From NCBI RefSeq assembly GCF_003716585.1, contig NZ_PTJO01000003.1, positions 656,569 through 720,568 on the forward strand: 64,000 nucleotides of DNA. The letters are read 5' to 3'. Position numbers and translations under genes: made by a program. Positions 36,899 to 45,374 of the stretch are shown one piece after another (the first letter of the stretch is position 1; each line of letters begins with the position of its first letter). The notes under the pieces were generated by a model, which was not told the DNA's origin, did not search any database, and saw only the letters and a list, made by a program, of their open reading frames with translations. Origin of the DNA: Corynebacterium alimapuense. GTDB taxonomy: Bacteria; Actinomycetota; Actinomycetes; Mycobacteriales; Mycobacteriaceae.

Positions 36899-37834
36899 AT
36901 GGATCTTAAGGCCCGTGCCCGCTCGGACCAGTTCACTGTGGAACTGATCCGAGCTATGCCACAGCTGTCCATTCCGCAGGCGCTTTCTGCCTCCATTCAG
37001 CTTTCTGGGTCAGTGGATTTTTCCCATTTTCAGGATTTCAATTCCATTCGGGGGCTAGTAGCCGGCTTGCAGCTGCGTCCCCTCTCCGAGTGGGAAGCCT
37101 TTGGCTATGCCCCAACCGAAGATGCCCCCGCTATAAAGCTGGAAGTACCTCGGGAAAAATCTACCGCCCCAGTGACACTTGCCGATCACTATCTCTCCGC
37201 ACATACCCGGCGAGTTTCCGATGAGGCTACCCACCTCATCCCGCATGACAAGTGCGTCAATGGCTGGCGCCGGCGGCTAGGTTCCGCCACCGCACCCTCC
37301 CCGAGGTATGCAAATTTCACCACCAGCGAACGCGGACGCCGGATCCCCCAGCGCAGGATAGAAATGTTGGGCAATCTCTGGAAGGTTGGCGCCGTCGCCA
37401 GCTGGGAATTGATCCGTGAAGATGCAACTTCGTGGTGCCATCCGGACTACTACCCTCAAGCCGGGGAACGTCCGCATCCCGGTACTACGAACACAATTGC
37501 GTGGTACCACATCCGTCTCCATCCAGATATCGGAAGAGACGCCGTCGTCGAGATCGCCCGCTGCTTGGCCGAAATCTCGCTAGGATACGTCGAGAAATTT
37601 TGGGGCCCAGAGTCCGAACCAGGCACGCTACGCGGCCCGGAATCTGAAGCCGCTGCCTATATCGCTTTAGAAAGATTGTGGGTCCCCCAACGCAGCCGCC
37701 ATACCGATTGGTTCCTGCGCTATAAATCCGGCGAGCCCATGGACACTGACTTCCGCTGGGAGGCGGTATTCCGCGCGGCCGCGGAAATTGAAGACATCCT
37801 CAGAGGGGACACAGAACCTGTCATCGCGCACTAG
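36899..37834 (+). CDS. Protein of unknown function (311 aa)
   Basis: A soluble protein with no signal peptide, membrane helix or motif I can name. It has several conserved-looking His/Trp/Cys positions (SWCHPDYYPQ, NTIAWYHIRLHPDIG, LIPHDKCVNGW) that could bind a metal, and a basic middle part (SERGRRIPQRRIEML). The C-terminus is acidic and helical. Start is uncertain: ATG 36899 (MDLKARARSD) is preferred, with AAGGG 12 bases upstream, but an in-frame ATG lies at 36887. The inverted repeat just upstream suggests dedicated regulation. It is followed after 48 bases by the DUF1275 gene. Confidence 0.7.
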   Translation: MDLKARARSDQFTVELIRAMPQLSIPQALSASIQLSGSVDFSHFQDFNSIRGLVAGLQLRPLSEWEAFGYAPTEDAPAIKLEVPREKSTAPVTLADHYLSAHTRRVSDEATHLIPHDKCVNGWRRRLGSATAPSPRYANFTTSERGRRIPQRRIEMLGNLWKVGAVASWELIREDATSWCHPDYYPQAGERPHPGTTNTIAWYHIRLHPDIGRDAVVEIARCLAEISLGYVEKFWGPESEPGTLRGPESEAAAYIALERLWVPQRSRHTDWFLRYKSGEPMDTDFRWEAVFRAAAEIEDILRGDTEPVIAH

Positions 37835-37882
37835 ACTAGATGAGTCAAAGATCTACTCATCAGCTCCAGAAAGTAGTCTCAC

Positions 37883-38581
37883 GTGCGCAGCTACACCGCC
37901 GCCGAGAAGAATCTGGCGGTAAGTTTCGCGTTCATCGCCGGATTCCTCGACTCTGTCGGCTTCATCTTCCTCGGTGGCGTGTTCCTTTCCTTCATGTCCG
38001 GCAACACCACCCGAATCGCCACCTCTGCGATTGAAGGCGACACCGCTCTAGCCTGGCTGGCGGGCTCCGCGGTCTTCTTCTTCATCATCGGCGTCATGGA
38101 AGGCGCTTTAGTTAGGCGTCTGGCGATGCAACGCCTGCATCCGGATCGGATTCGTGAGGTGGTGATGGCAAACCTCTGCGTGCTATTTACACTTTCCTCA
38201 ATCCTCGTGCTTATCGACGCCCCCCGTGCCGCCATCATCGTTGCCTCCTTGGGCATCGGCTCCATGAACAGCATTTTCGAACGATCCGGGGAAGTGTCGA
38301 TCCCCTTGACTTACATGACCGGCACGCTGGTAAAGATGGGTCAACGTTTTGTCGATGCCTTCTTCGGCGGCACGCATGAGGCTTGGTTAGGGCATTTCAA
38401 AATGTGGATGGGCTTGTCCGCCGGAGCCTTCTTTGGTGCGATGACCTACCAAAACTTAGGCATGCACGCCATCCTTATCGCCACCGGCCTAACTATGCTC
38501 ATCAGCCTGACCGCAGTCATCATCCGAATCAAGGGTCGTCGCCATGGATCGATTGTCCGTGAGGAAGTTGCGCCTTTCTGA
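37883..38581 (+). CDS. DUF1275 (YoaK-like) membrane protein
   Basis: A 232-residue membrane protein with about six helices. AFIAGFLDSVGFIFLGGVFL followed by FMSGNTTR is the DUF1275 signature, repeated in weaker form in GSMNSIFERSGEVSIPLTYM and TGTLVKMGQRF. Function is not established for the family. The GTG at 37883 has only a weak ribosome-binding site. It is probably co-transcribed with the unknown gene upstream (48-base gap). A gene-poor region of more than 1.1 kb follows. Confidence 0.88.
   Translation: MRSYTAAEKNLAVSFAFIAGFLDSVGFIFLGGVFLSFMSGNTTRIATSAIEGDTALAWLAGSAVFFFIIGVMEGALVRRLAMQRLHPDRIREVVMANLCVLFTLSSILVLIDAPRAAIIVASLGIGSMNSIFERSGEVSIPLTYMTGTLVKMGQRFVDAFFGGTHEAWLGHFKMWMGLSAGAFFGAMTYQNLGMHAILIATGLTMLISLTAVIIRIKGRRHGSIVREEVAPF
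38209..38220 (-). repeat. 12-mer GCGTCGATAAGC, copy 4 (minus strand)
   Basis: Perfect copy on the minus strand within the DUF1275 gene; the gene reads it as Leu-Ile-Asp-Ala. Confidence 0.75.
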
Positions 38582-38992
38582 TGCGCCTAAGATCTAGGCG
38601 ATAACCGACTGCGCGGAGGTTCATCTCTCTCACATCGAGACCACCAGGCATCTTGCAGTCCTTTATTTAGGTCAAAAGAACTCGATGATCCAATTTTGGG
38701 CAGCGATGAAACGACAAGACGATGTCCTATGCCCCTAACAGGGTCTGAGCCACCTTCCCAAATCCGCCGCACCTTCACTGAGAGAACCACAGAGACCATG
38801 AGCCTCCACGCTCTGCGGGGTGGCCCAATGATTAGAGAAGTCAACAGCCTACTGGAGTGCTTATAACTGTCCCCTTAGTCAGAATTACACCAATAGGCGA
38901 AATCCACTCCCTGCGAAACATGAATTTTCCCGCACCCCCATCTCAGCCACTGCCGCCGGCCCCCACGCGCTAGCCACCATAAACTCTGCCTT

Positions 38993-39225
38993 GCTCAAAG
39001 TGCCGATGGACTATCCAGCGCTTCTAGCGGAGCAACCGCAGCTTTCGAAGGCGAGTCCTACTGCGATGACGTCATCGCGCTGGCAACCGGCGCAGTCCTA
39101 GAAAGCGGTAGCTCAGCTGCACCCAGAACCTTGACCAAGCCCTGAGCGATTTGGGAATGAGCGAGGAGAACTTACACCATCAACGACAAGGGAGACGGTG
39201 TGTATACCTGGAACACGATCGAACC
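38993..39225 (+). pseudogene. Mycolyltransferase remnant with two frameshifts
   Basis: Translated in pieces, this stretch matches the C-terminal part of the intact mycolyltransferase at 39715-40902. The first frame gives SADGLSSASSG and then DDVIALATGAVLESG, against SAADGA and GDVISMTAGSVLERG in the intact copy. The next frame (from 39118) gives CTQNLDQALSDLGM, against CTEDLDAAMTDLGM. Back in the first frame (from 39170) it gives TINDKGDGVYTWNTIE, against VVHYKGPGVHNWPNY. Two compensating frame changes with an internal stop at 39143 break it. The N-terminal and catalytic regions are missing. It is most simply a decayed tandem paralogue. Confidence 0.75.
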
Positions 39226-39596
39226 CGTCCTCGACGTTATCGACTATGGCCAGTTGTCACATTTACTGGCAATCATCGTGATCCCGGGAAATAGCTGTTC
39301 ACTCGCACTGCACCTCCCACCTATTCCTCTAGGTCCACCGCAAGACATGCAGCGCGAATGAACACTACAACGGCAAAAATCCCCCTTTTCAACGCCCGTT
39401 AGGTTCACCGACTGGCTTGGAGAGCGATCTTTTTTTGATCCACAAGAACGCATTTCACCGGCCAGGAGACAATGCTGCGATGAACGCCCCCTGCGCAATA
39501 GGAATAGTGCCGATGATCTCAACACGCTTCCTCAATCCACCAACCAAGGATCAACGACCTCAGCTTCACTGCAATCTTGATGTCTTAACGCTGAGC

Positions 39597-39657
39597 ATAA
39601 TCACAGTGGATAATCACAGAAAAGGCATCAATTAAACATCCAGCCTTAGAAAAGGCT
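39597..39657 (+). promoter_or_regulatory. Short direct repeats and hairpin upstream of the mycolyltransferase gene
   Basis: ATAATCACAG occurs twice (39597-39606 and 39610-39619), 13 bases apart. AGCCTT-AGAA-AAGGCT (39642-39657) is a perfect 6-bp stem, and AGAAAAGGC is itself repeated. The segment lies 58-118 bases before the ATG at 39715. TTAGAT (39698) ten bases before the ATG is a possible -10. Regulatory use is inferred only. Confidence 0.35.
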
Positions 39658-39714
39658 AATAATAGATCTCAATCTTTGGGAAAAGTAAAACCTTTAAGTT
39701 AGATTCCTTGAGTG

Positions 39715-40902
39715 ATGCATAAACAATCCCGCACTTTTTTCTCAGTTATCGCAGCTGCCGCCCTCGCAGTAGGTGCTGCTTCACCTGCCGCTGCGCAAAG
39801 TAGCACTGATGAAGCCTTCGAAACCCTTCAAGGATCCATCGCTTTCGGCGAAGGGTCCGTTGTCAGCTCCAGCCAGTCAATAGCTTCTTCTGGTTCTTCT
39901 CTTGATGCCACCCTCAGTTCGCTATCACTGTTGGGATCCTCAGAGATTCCACTGGGTGGAGGGCTTACCTCCAGCGATTCTGATTATCCTTTGGCAACTC
40001 GCCAGATTGATACCGCTGAGATCGTCGACAAAAGTGTCATCGATGCTGAACAGCGGCTCGAACGCTGGACCGTTGCCTCCCCGAATATGCAACGCGATGT
40101 CTCCGTCCAAATCATGAAATCCGCAGATTCCACTGCAAATTCCCCCATGCTCTATCTATTTGATGGAATCAGCGCTCCCTATAACTCGGGGTGGTTCCGG
40201 GAGGGAGATGCCAATTCAGTATTCGCAGAGGAGAATGTCACTCTGGTATTGCCGAATGAGGCTCCCGGCTCCCTATACTCAGACTGGGTGTCCGAGGATC
40301 CCGCATTGGGCGTGAATATGTGGGAGACCTTCATTGTTGAAGAGCTTGCGCCTCTGCTTGAAGCGGAGTCAGAGCTCAATTTCAACGGCAAACGCGGAGT
40401 CGGCGGTCTCTCGATGGGAGCCATCGGCGCGGTGAATCTCGCCAATTCCAACCCCGATATGTTCGACGCTACCTTCGGCATCTCCGGATGCTATTCCACC
40501 CTCGACCCCATCGGTCGGCAGATGGTCAATCTAGTCACCGGATCACGTGGTGGCGACGTCGAGAATATGTGGGGCACATTCGGTTCCCAAGAGTGGATCG
40601 ACCACGACGTAGTCAGCCATCCCGAAGGTCTAGCCGACATGGCGGTTTATCTCTCTGCCGCTGACGGCGCAATCACTGAGACAAACCGGGCGCACTACGC
40701 TGGCGATGTAATCAGTATGACTGCGGGTTCTGTCCTAGAACGAGGAGTTCTCAGCTGCACCGAGGATCTCGATGCAGCGATGACCGACCTGGGGATGACT
40801 CATCATGTGGTCCACTACAAAGGTCCTGGCGTGCACAATTGGCCTAATTACCAAGAAGAGCTGCCCTTGGCTTGGACTTCCGTTAAATCTTCCTTGTACT
40901 AA
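39715..40902 (+). CDS. Secreted corynomycolyltransferase (antigen 85/Cmt family)
   Basis: Transfers mycolic acids onto trehalose or arabinogalactan in the outer envelope. A Sec signal peptide (about residues 1-27, ending SPAAAQ) is followed by a Ser-rich segment of about 80 residues. The esterase domain then starts with WTVASPNMQRDVSVQIM. The nucleophile elbow is GGLSMGA with Ser near 233, the acid lies around SAADGAI, and the catalytic His is in GVHNW. LYLFDGISAPYNSGW is the mycolyltransferase oxyanion/substrate region. Length 395 is that of the shorter Cmt proteins without a C-terminal anchor. The ATG at 39715 is directly preceded by an alternative GTG. Which Cmt orthologue this is cannot be decided. 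Confidence 0.92.
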   Translation: MHKQSRTFFSVIAAAALAVGAASPAAAQSSTDEAFETLQGSIAFGEGSVVSSSQSIASSGSSLDATLSSLSLLGSSEIPLGGGLTSSDSDYPLATRQIDTAEIVDKSVIDAEQRLERWTVASPNMQRDVSVQIMKSADSTANSPMLYLFDGISAPYNSGWFREGDANSVFAEENVTLVLPNEAPGSLYSDWVSEDPALGVNMWETFIVEELAPLLEAESELNFNGKRGVGGLSMGAIGAVNLANSNPDMFDATFGISGCYSTLDPIGRQMVNLVTGSRGGDVENMWGTFGSQEWIDHDVVSHPEGLADMAVYLSAADGAITETNRAHYAGDVISMTAGSVLERGVLSCTEDLDAAMTDLGMTHHVVHYKGPGVHNWPNYQEELPLAWTSVKSSLY

Positions 40903-40910
40903 GCTCCCTT

Positions 40911-40936
40911 CGGTAGCGCTGTCAGTGGCGCTACCG
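40911..40936 (+). terminator. Hairpin after the mycolyltransferase gene
   Basis: CGGTAGCGC (40911-40919) pairs perfectly with GCGCTACCG (40928-40936), loop 8 nt, nine bases after the stop. There is no T tract, so it may act as an mRNA 3' stabiliser rather than a terminator. Confidence 0.45.
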
Positions 40937-41055
40937 TGATCTCGGGAATTAGCGGGTAATTAGCACCGCACTTCTAGTCGGTTGCTACAGAAAACTGGCC
41001 AGCACCGCGGTGCGAATAACCACTCGAATCCAAGCCACCACGGCATCACCGATAA

Positions 41056-41102
41056 TCCCCCTCACAACCAGTTCGAAATCTGGCAGTGAGGGGGAGATTT
41101 TT
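41056..41102 (+). terminator. Terminator between the mycolyltransferase gene and lepA
   Basis: A 10-bp stem TCCCCCTCAC/GTGAGGGGGA (41056-41065 with 41086-41095), extended by CCAG/CTGG in the loop, is followed by GATTTTT on the plus strand. It ends transcripts coming from the left. The convergent lepA stop is 16 bases further on. Confidence 0.85.
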
Positions 41103-41118
41103 CATCCGTGAAGTCACC

Positions 41119-43026
41119 TTAACCGTCAGTAGACAGTGCCGCGACGAACGCTTCCTGTGGAACAGAAACCGAACCGATGTGCTTCATCCGCTTCTTACCC
41201 GCTTTTTGCTTCTCTAGAAGCTTGCGCTTACGCGAGATGTCACCGCCATAACACTTGGCTAGGACGTCCTTACGCATAGCCCTGATGTTTTCACGGGCAA
41301 TAACCTTGGAGCCGATAGCAGCCTGAACGGGCACCTCGAACTGCTGGCGAGGGATCAATGACTTCAGCTTCACAGTCATCTTATTGCCGTACCACTGGGC
41401 ATTATCACGGTGAACAATGGCGGAGAAAGCATCGACTGGTTCGCCCTGCAGAAGGATATCCACCTTGACCAGATCAGAAGTCTGCTCGCCGACCTCCTCA
41501 TAGTTGAGGGAAGCATAGCCCTTAGTCCGGGACTTGAGCATGTCGAAGAAGTCGAAGATAATCTCGCCCAGCGGCATGATGTATCGAAGTTCGACGCGGT
41601 CTTCAGACAGGTAGTCCATGTTCTGCATCTCGCCGCGCTTGGATTGGCACAGCTCCATCGTGGTGCCAACAAACTCGCTCGGCACGATGATGGTGACGTT
41701 AACAATCGGCTCATGAATTTCCCGCAGTTTTCCACCCGGCCAATCCGAAGGATTATGCACGCGGTGTTCTGAACCATCTTCCGCAACGACTCGGTAGTCC
41801 ACCGACGGAGAGGTGGAAATCAAATCTAGGTCGAATTCTCGCTCCAAGCGATCCCTGGTGATCTCCATATGCAGCAGACCAAGGAAGCCACAACGGAAAC
41901 CAAAGCCCAAAGCCACAGAAGTCTCTGGCTCCCAAGTCAACGAGGCATCGTTGAGCTGTAGCTTTTCCAGAGCTTCCCGCAATGCCGGGAAATCTCCCTG
42001 GGAAATGGGAAACAGGCCTGAGTACACCATGGGCTTAGGTTCGGCATATCCCTGTAGTGCTTCTTCTGCACCGTTGACCGCCCAGGTGACGGTATCGCCG
42101 ACCTTGGACTGACGAACATCCTTCACACCGGTGATCAAGTATCCAACCTCGCCTGGCCCCAGCCCGGAACACTTTTTCGGAGTTGGGGAAACAATGCCGA
42201 TTTCCAGCAAGTCGTGGGCCGCACCAGTAGACATCATCTTGATGCGCTGACGCTGGGTCAACTTGCCATCCATCATACGAATATAGGTGACCACGCCACG
42301 GTAGGTGTCATAGACAGAGTCGAAGATCATCGCACGTGCAGGTGCGTCCACGTTGTAGTCAGAACTCGGCGGTGGGCATAGTTCGCATACTCGATCTAGC
42401 AGTTCAGGAACGCCAACGCCGGTCTTACCAGACACCCGAAGGACCTCTTCGGGTTCGCAGCCGATGATATTGGCTACCTCAAGCGCATACTTATCCGGAT
42501 CAGCTGCGGGAAGGTCAATCTTGTTGAGGACCGGAATGATCTCCAAGTCCTTATCAATAGCCATATAGAGGTTAGCTAGTGTCTGGGCTTCAATACCTTG
42601 AGCAGCATCGACCAACAAGATGGCACCTTCACAGGCTTCCAGTGCACGGGAGACTTCATAGGTGAAGTCAACGTGGCCAGGAGTATCGATCATCTGCATA
42701 ACAATCTCTTGGCCCAGCAGCGGGCCGGATCGCGGGATCCACGGCAGACGCACGTTCTGCGCCTTGATGGTGATTCCGCGCTCACGCTCGATATCCATGT
42801 TGTCGAGGTACTGCGCGCGCATGTCACGGACATCAACCACCTCCGAAAGTTGGAGAATGCGGTCCGCGAGGGTCGACTTACCGTGGTCGATGTGCGCGAT
42901 GATGCAGAAGTTTCGGATCCGGGCGGGATCGGTGAACGTCTGCTCTGCAAATTTCCTGGTCAACTGATTCCTTATCCGATCGGGCTGGACGGGCACCTCA
43001 GTGACCGGCCGCAGGGGGAAGTCCAC
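41119..43026 (-). CDS. lepA: Elongation factor 4 (LepA), ribosome-associated GTPase
   Basis: A translational GTPase that remobilises or back-translocates stalled ribosomes. G1 is AHIDHGKS, G2 lies in RERGITIK, G3 is DTPGHVDF and G4 is NKID. The LepA-specific C-terminal domain ends in [20 protein letters not shown]. The GTG at 43026 gives 635 residues. However, a TTG at 42963 (TRKFAEQTF) preceded by AAGGAA gives the N-terminus usual for corynebacterial LepA and may be the true start. It is divergent from the PemK-like gene and the promoter region is about 190 bases. Confidence 0.96.
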   Translation of the reverse strand: MDFPLRPVTEVPVQPDRIRNQLTRKFAEQTFTDPARIRNFCIIAHIDHGKSTLADRILQLSEVVDVRDMRAQYLDNMDIERERGITIKAQNVRLPWIPRSGPLLGQEIVMQMIDTPGHVDFTYEVSRALEACEGAILLVDAAQGIEAQTLANLYMAIDKDLEIIPVLNKIDLPAADPDKYALEVANIIGCEPEEVLRVSGKTGVGVPELLDRVCELCPPPSSDYNVDAPARAMIFDSVYDTYRGVVTYIRMMDGKLTQRQRIKMMSTGAAHDLLEIGIVSPTPKKCSGLGPGEVGYLITGVKDVRQSKVGDTVTWAVNGAEEALQGYAEPKPMVYSGLFPISQGDFPALREALEKLQLNDASLTWEPETSVALGFGFRCGFLGLLHMEITRDRLEREFDLDLISTSPSVDYRVVAEDGSEHRVHNPSDWPGGKLREIHEPIVNVTIIVPSEFVGTTMELCQSKRGEMQNMDYLSEDRVELRYIMPLGEIIFDFFDMLKSRTKGYASLNYEEVGEQTSDLVKVDILLQGEPVDAFSAIVHRDNAQWYGNKMTVKLKSLIPRQQFEVPVQAAIGSKVIARENIRAMRKDVLAKCYGGDISRKRKLLEKQKAGKKRMKHIGSVSVPQEAFVAALSTDG

Positions 43027-43214
43027 ATAAATTGCGATCTACCTCTCTCAACGCATTGTACCTGCAGGTCCGACAAAGCTAAACGGCTGCCCTCCGGGGG
43101 CGCCGCTCCAAGGTACTTGCGCTATTGCCTCCACTAGGACGCCCCGCGTCTTTTAGCAACCGATACACTGGACCAAAGGTTTACCCCACCAGCTCTTTCC
43201 AGGATGGTTTCCAG

Positions 43215-43802
43215 ATGGGCATTAAGACACCACGGTCACACACCGACAGCGACACTTATGCCGAAAAGCCGGGGTTTAAGACTCGCATTCGCCAGCTGTT
43301 AGCAGGGCCTACCTCATCCCCACTTGAGACCGGCTTGTCTAGGATCAATGACCGGCTCGGGTTAAATAGTGGCCACCAAGGCGACATCGGCCGAACTCAA
43401 GCCGCAAAGATTCGTGTTGAGGCGACGGGGAGAATTTCTCGCAACGTCTATTACGCCCCCGATATGGATGGCCAGGCCGAACCCGGAGAGGTCGTCTGGG
43501 TCTGGACTCCTACAGATGGGGCCGAAAAACTACCTCGCGAACGCGCCATGCTGGTGATTGGAAGGGACCGTCATGCTGTCTTGGGCCTGCTGATTTCGCC
43601 CAACCCGAAACATGAAAATGACGACGCCTGGCTGGATATCGGTGCTGGCGAGTGGGACCCCGCAGGTAGGCAGTGTTGGGTTCGGCTCGACCGAGTGCTG
43701 GAGGTCTCCGAATTAGCAGTTCGCCGCCAAGGTGCGCTCTTTCCCCAGCGGCGCTTCGACCGCATTGCCAACCGGCTACGCTCCCGCTACCAATGGGGCT
43801 AG
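43215..43802 (+). CDS. PemK/MazF-like protein with N-terminal extension
   Basis: A 195-residue protein whose second half resembles the PemK/MazF beta-barrel. It has PGEVVWVWTP, MLVIGRD, VLGLLISPNPKHEND and a C-terminal RRFDRIANRLRSRY. About 80 basic residues precede it, longer than stand-alone MazF toxins (about 110 aa). No antitoxin-like small ORF lies upstream or downstream. The ATG at 43215 has AGGATGG about nine bases upstream; the ORF extends earlier without homology. The gene lies between lepA and rpsT, a position I associate with this family in corynebacteria. Toxicity is not implied. Confidence 0.78.
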   Translation: MGIKTPRSHTDSDTYAEKPGFKTRIRQLLAGPTSSPLETGLSRINDRLGLNSGHQGDIGRTQAAKIRVEATGRISRNVYYAPDMDGQAEPGEVVWVWTPTDGAEKLPRERAMLVIGRDRHAVLGLLISPNPKHENDDAWLDIGAGEWDPAGRQCWVRLDRVLEVSELAVRRQGALFPQRRFDRIANRLRSRYQWG

Positions 43803-43821
43803 AGAAATTAGCCTCAGTACT

Positions 43822-43850
43822 TTGAGCTAGTACTTAGCAACTGCTAGGAT
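43822..43850 (+). promoter_or_regulatory. Putative rpsT promoter
   Basis: TTGAGC (43822-43827) and TAGGAT (43845-43850) are separated by exactly 17 bases, a good sigma-A-type pair. They lie about 155 bases before the rpsT ATG, leaving a leader long enough for ribosomal-protein autoregulation. Confidence 0.55.
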
Positions 43851-44005
43851 CTATCTGTTATTCATCTTCTGGATGCGTTGACTGGGACGGGCAGGACCTT
43901 GGGTCCGTTTATCAGTTGTCAGCGCCGAATGGCCCTAGTGGCCAGGGGTGTATCCGGCTGGTGGGTTACCAACACCATTTTCTTCGAGACCAAGAGGTAT
44001 TTTTC

Positions 44006-44269
44006 ATGGCTAACATCAAGTCCCAGCAGAAGCGCGTTCTCACCAACGAGAAGTCTCGCCAGCGCAACCAGGCTGTTCGTTCCGCTGTCCGCACCGAGGC
44101 CCGCAAGTTCCGCGCGGCCGTCGAGGCCGGCGACAAGGCTGCTGCCGAGCTCCAGCTGCGTGCCGCAGGCCGCGCCTTGGACAAGGCCGTCACCAAGGGT
44201 GTTCTGCACCGCAACAACGCCGCCAACAAGAAGTCCAACATGGCATTGGCTTTCAACAAGCTGGGCTAA
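44006..44269 (+). CDS. rpsT: 30S ribosomal protein S20
   Basis: A small, very basic protein that binds 16S rRNA early in 30S assembly. The start MANIKSQQKRVLTNEKSRQR and the ending NKKSNMALAFNKLG are the S20 signature. Length 87 aa is normal. The ATG at 44006 has GAGG about nine bases upstream; the ORF is open further but not homologous. Codon use is strongly biased (AAG, CGC, GTC), as in highly expressed genes. A strong terminator follows. Confidence 0.97.
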   Translation: MANIKSQQKRVLTNEKSRQRNQAVRSAVRTEARKFRAAVEAGDKAAAELQLRAAGRALDKAVTKGVLHRNNAANKKSNMALAFNKLG

Positions 44270-44289
44270 TACCCTTCTTGCTTAAGATT

Positions 44290-44324
44290 CCCGGTTCCTG
44301 GTTCACCAGGAACCGGGTTTTCTT
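44290..44324 (+). terminator. Rho-independent terminator of rpsT
   Basis: A perfect 12-bp stem CCCGGTTCCTGG/CCAGGAACCGGG (44290-44301 with 44306-44317), loop TTCA, is followed by TTTTCTTT. This is a textbook terminator. Confidence 0.93.
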
Positions 44325-44332
44325 TGCCCTAC

Positions 44333-44977
44333 TCAGAGTAGGTCAGCCATTCCTCGCATCAGCAATATTGCACCTACCAGCAAAAATAGGACTCCTGAGA
44401 TGATGTCAATGCTCGGGCCCCACGCTAGTAGGCGACGTCGCATAGCGGAAGTAGATATCACCAGCGCCATCGTCATCTGCGCCACCAACGCCGATAGTGC
44501 CAACAAAGCGACTACTAAGACAGACAAGCTTAGCGATGGCTCGGCGGGCAATAGTGGGGCAATCATCGCCGAGAGGTACAGCACGATCTTCGGGTTGGAC
44601 AGATTGGTGCTGAGTCCGTACCAAAATGCTGAGCGCAAGGATCCCAGCCTGGCGATAGCTTCAGTCTCATTGGCTGGCGGGTTGAGCCGCTGAGCTAGAC
44701 CACCGACGATCTGCTGGTAGCCCATCCACAACAACCATCCGCCGCCGATGAGCTGCACCAGTCCCAAGATCGCTGGGAAAGCATTAAGCAGTGCTGCGGC
44801 TCCCAAAACGGTAAGGGTGCACCAAAACAACACTCCAATTTGGATGCCTGCGGTCGCCGCCAGTGCGTGTCGACGCGAGCGCGTAGCCATCCGGGTGATC
44901 AATAAAACATCAGGTCCAGGGGATGCGGCACCTGCCAGATTCAGCGCCAATAAAGCACCCAGTTGCGCTAAGTTCAC
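44333..44977 (-). CDS. LysE/RhtB-family amino-acid exporter
   Basis: A 214-residue protein with six hydrophobic helices. The N-terminal ASPGPDVLLITRMATRSRRH is the LysE/RhtB signature (PGP, then a basic cluster), and GLSTNLSNPKIVLYLSAM is the second conserved loop. It exports amino acids or similar solutes; specificity is unknown. The ATG overlaps the stop of the ankyrin-repeat gene by four bases, so they are co-translated at the end of the holA operon. Confidence 0.88.
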   Translation of the reverse strand: MNLAQLGALLALNLAGAASPGPDVLLITRMATRSRRHALAATAGIQIGVLFWCTLTVLGAAALLNAFPAILGLVQLIGGGWLLWMGYQQIVGGLAQRLNPPANETEAIARLGSLRSAFWYGLSTNLSNPKIVLYLSAMIAPLLPAEPSLSLSVLVVALLALSALVAQMTMALVISTSAMRRRLLAWGPSIDIISGVLFLLVGAILLMRGMADLL

Positions 44978-45363
44978 TCCTCCACACCGAGGCGGATGAG
45001 TGCATCGGTCATCTGGAACATTCGAGCGGTCTCCACCGCAGAAGGGTGACCTGCGTGCGGATCTGATCCCGCTTCGATGAGCACATCGACTACTTCGTCG
45101 TACTTCTTAAACAGCGCACCAGCCAGTGGTGTTTGTCCGCGCTGATTTTGCTTATCGACGCCCGCGCCGCGCGCCACCAAACCACGGACCAAGTCAGCAT
45201 GCCCGCTATAGGCAGCAAACATCAGCAAGGTATTGCCGTCTTCATTGGCTAGGTCTGGGCTGACGCCGTTGTCAACGTAATCAAGCAATACCGGCTCACC
45301 TGTGCGCGCCATATCGAACAAGCGGGTGGCTAGTTCGCGGACATCATCGGGAATCTCACTCAT
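44974..45363 (-). CDS. Ankyrin-repeat protein (129 aa)
   Basis: A short soluble protein with about three ankyrin repeats. DGNTLLMFAAYSGHADLVRG and RGQTPLAGALFKKYDEVVDV are clear repeat cores of about 33 residues, starting near residue 42, with a degenerate first repeat. It probably mediates protein binding. It lies 11 bases after holA and overlaps the LysE-type exporter gene by four bases, as part of one transcript. Partner is unknown. Confidence 0.85.
   Translation of the reverse strand: MSEIPDDVRELATRLFDMARTGEPVLLDYVDNGVSPDLANEDGNTLLMFAAYSGHADLVRGLVARGAGVDKQNQRGQTPLAGALFKKYDEVVDVLIEAGSDPHAGHPSAVETARMFQMTDALIRLGVEE
45150..45161 (-). repeat. 12-mer GCGTCGATAAGC, copy 5 (minus strand)
   Basis: Perfect copy on the minus strand within the ankyrin-repeat gene, read in a third frame (Val-Asp-Lys). 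Confidence 0.75.
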
Positions 45364-45374
45364 AGCTGCTTAGT

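Larger units (their letters stand above)
38582..39714. other. 1.1-kb gene-poor region holding a mycolyltransferase remnant
   Basis: No intact gene is seen between the DUF1275 gene and the mycolyltransferase gene. 38582-38990 shows stop codons in all frames and nothing I recognise. 38993-39225 holds a decayed mycolyltransferase (listed separately). 39226-39590 is again featureless apart from a T7 run near 39430. 39590-39714 is AT-rich with short repeats and serves as the upstream region of the mycolyltransferase gene. The whole stretch looks like a decaying paralogue locus. Confidence 0.6.
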
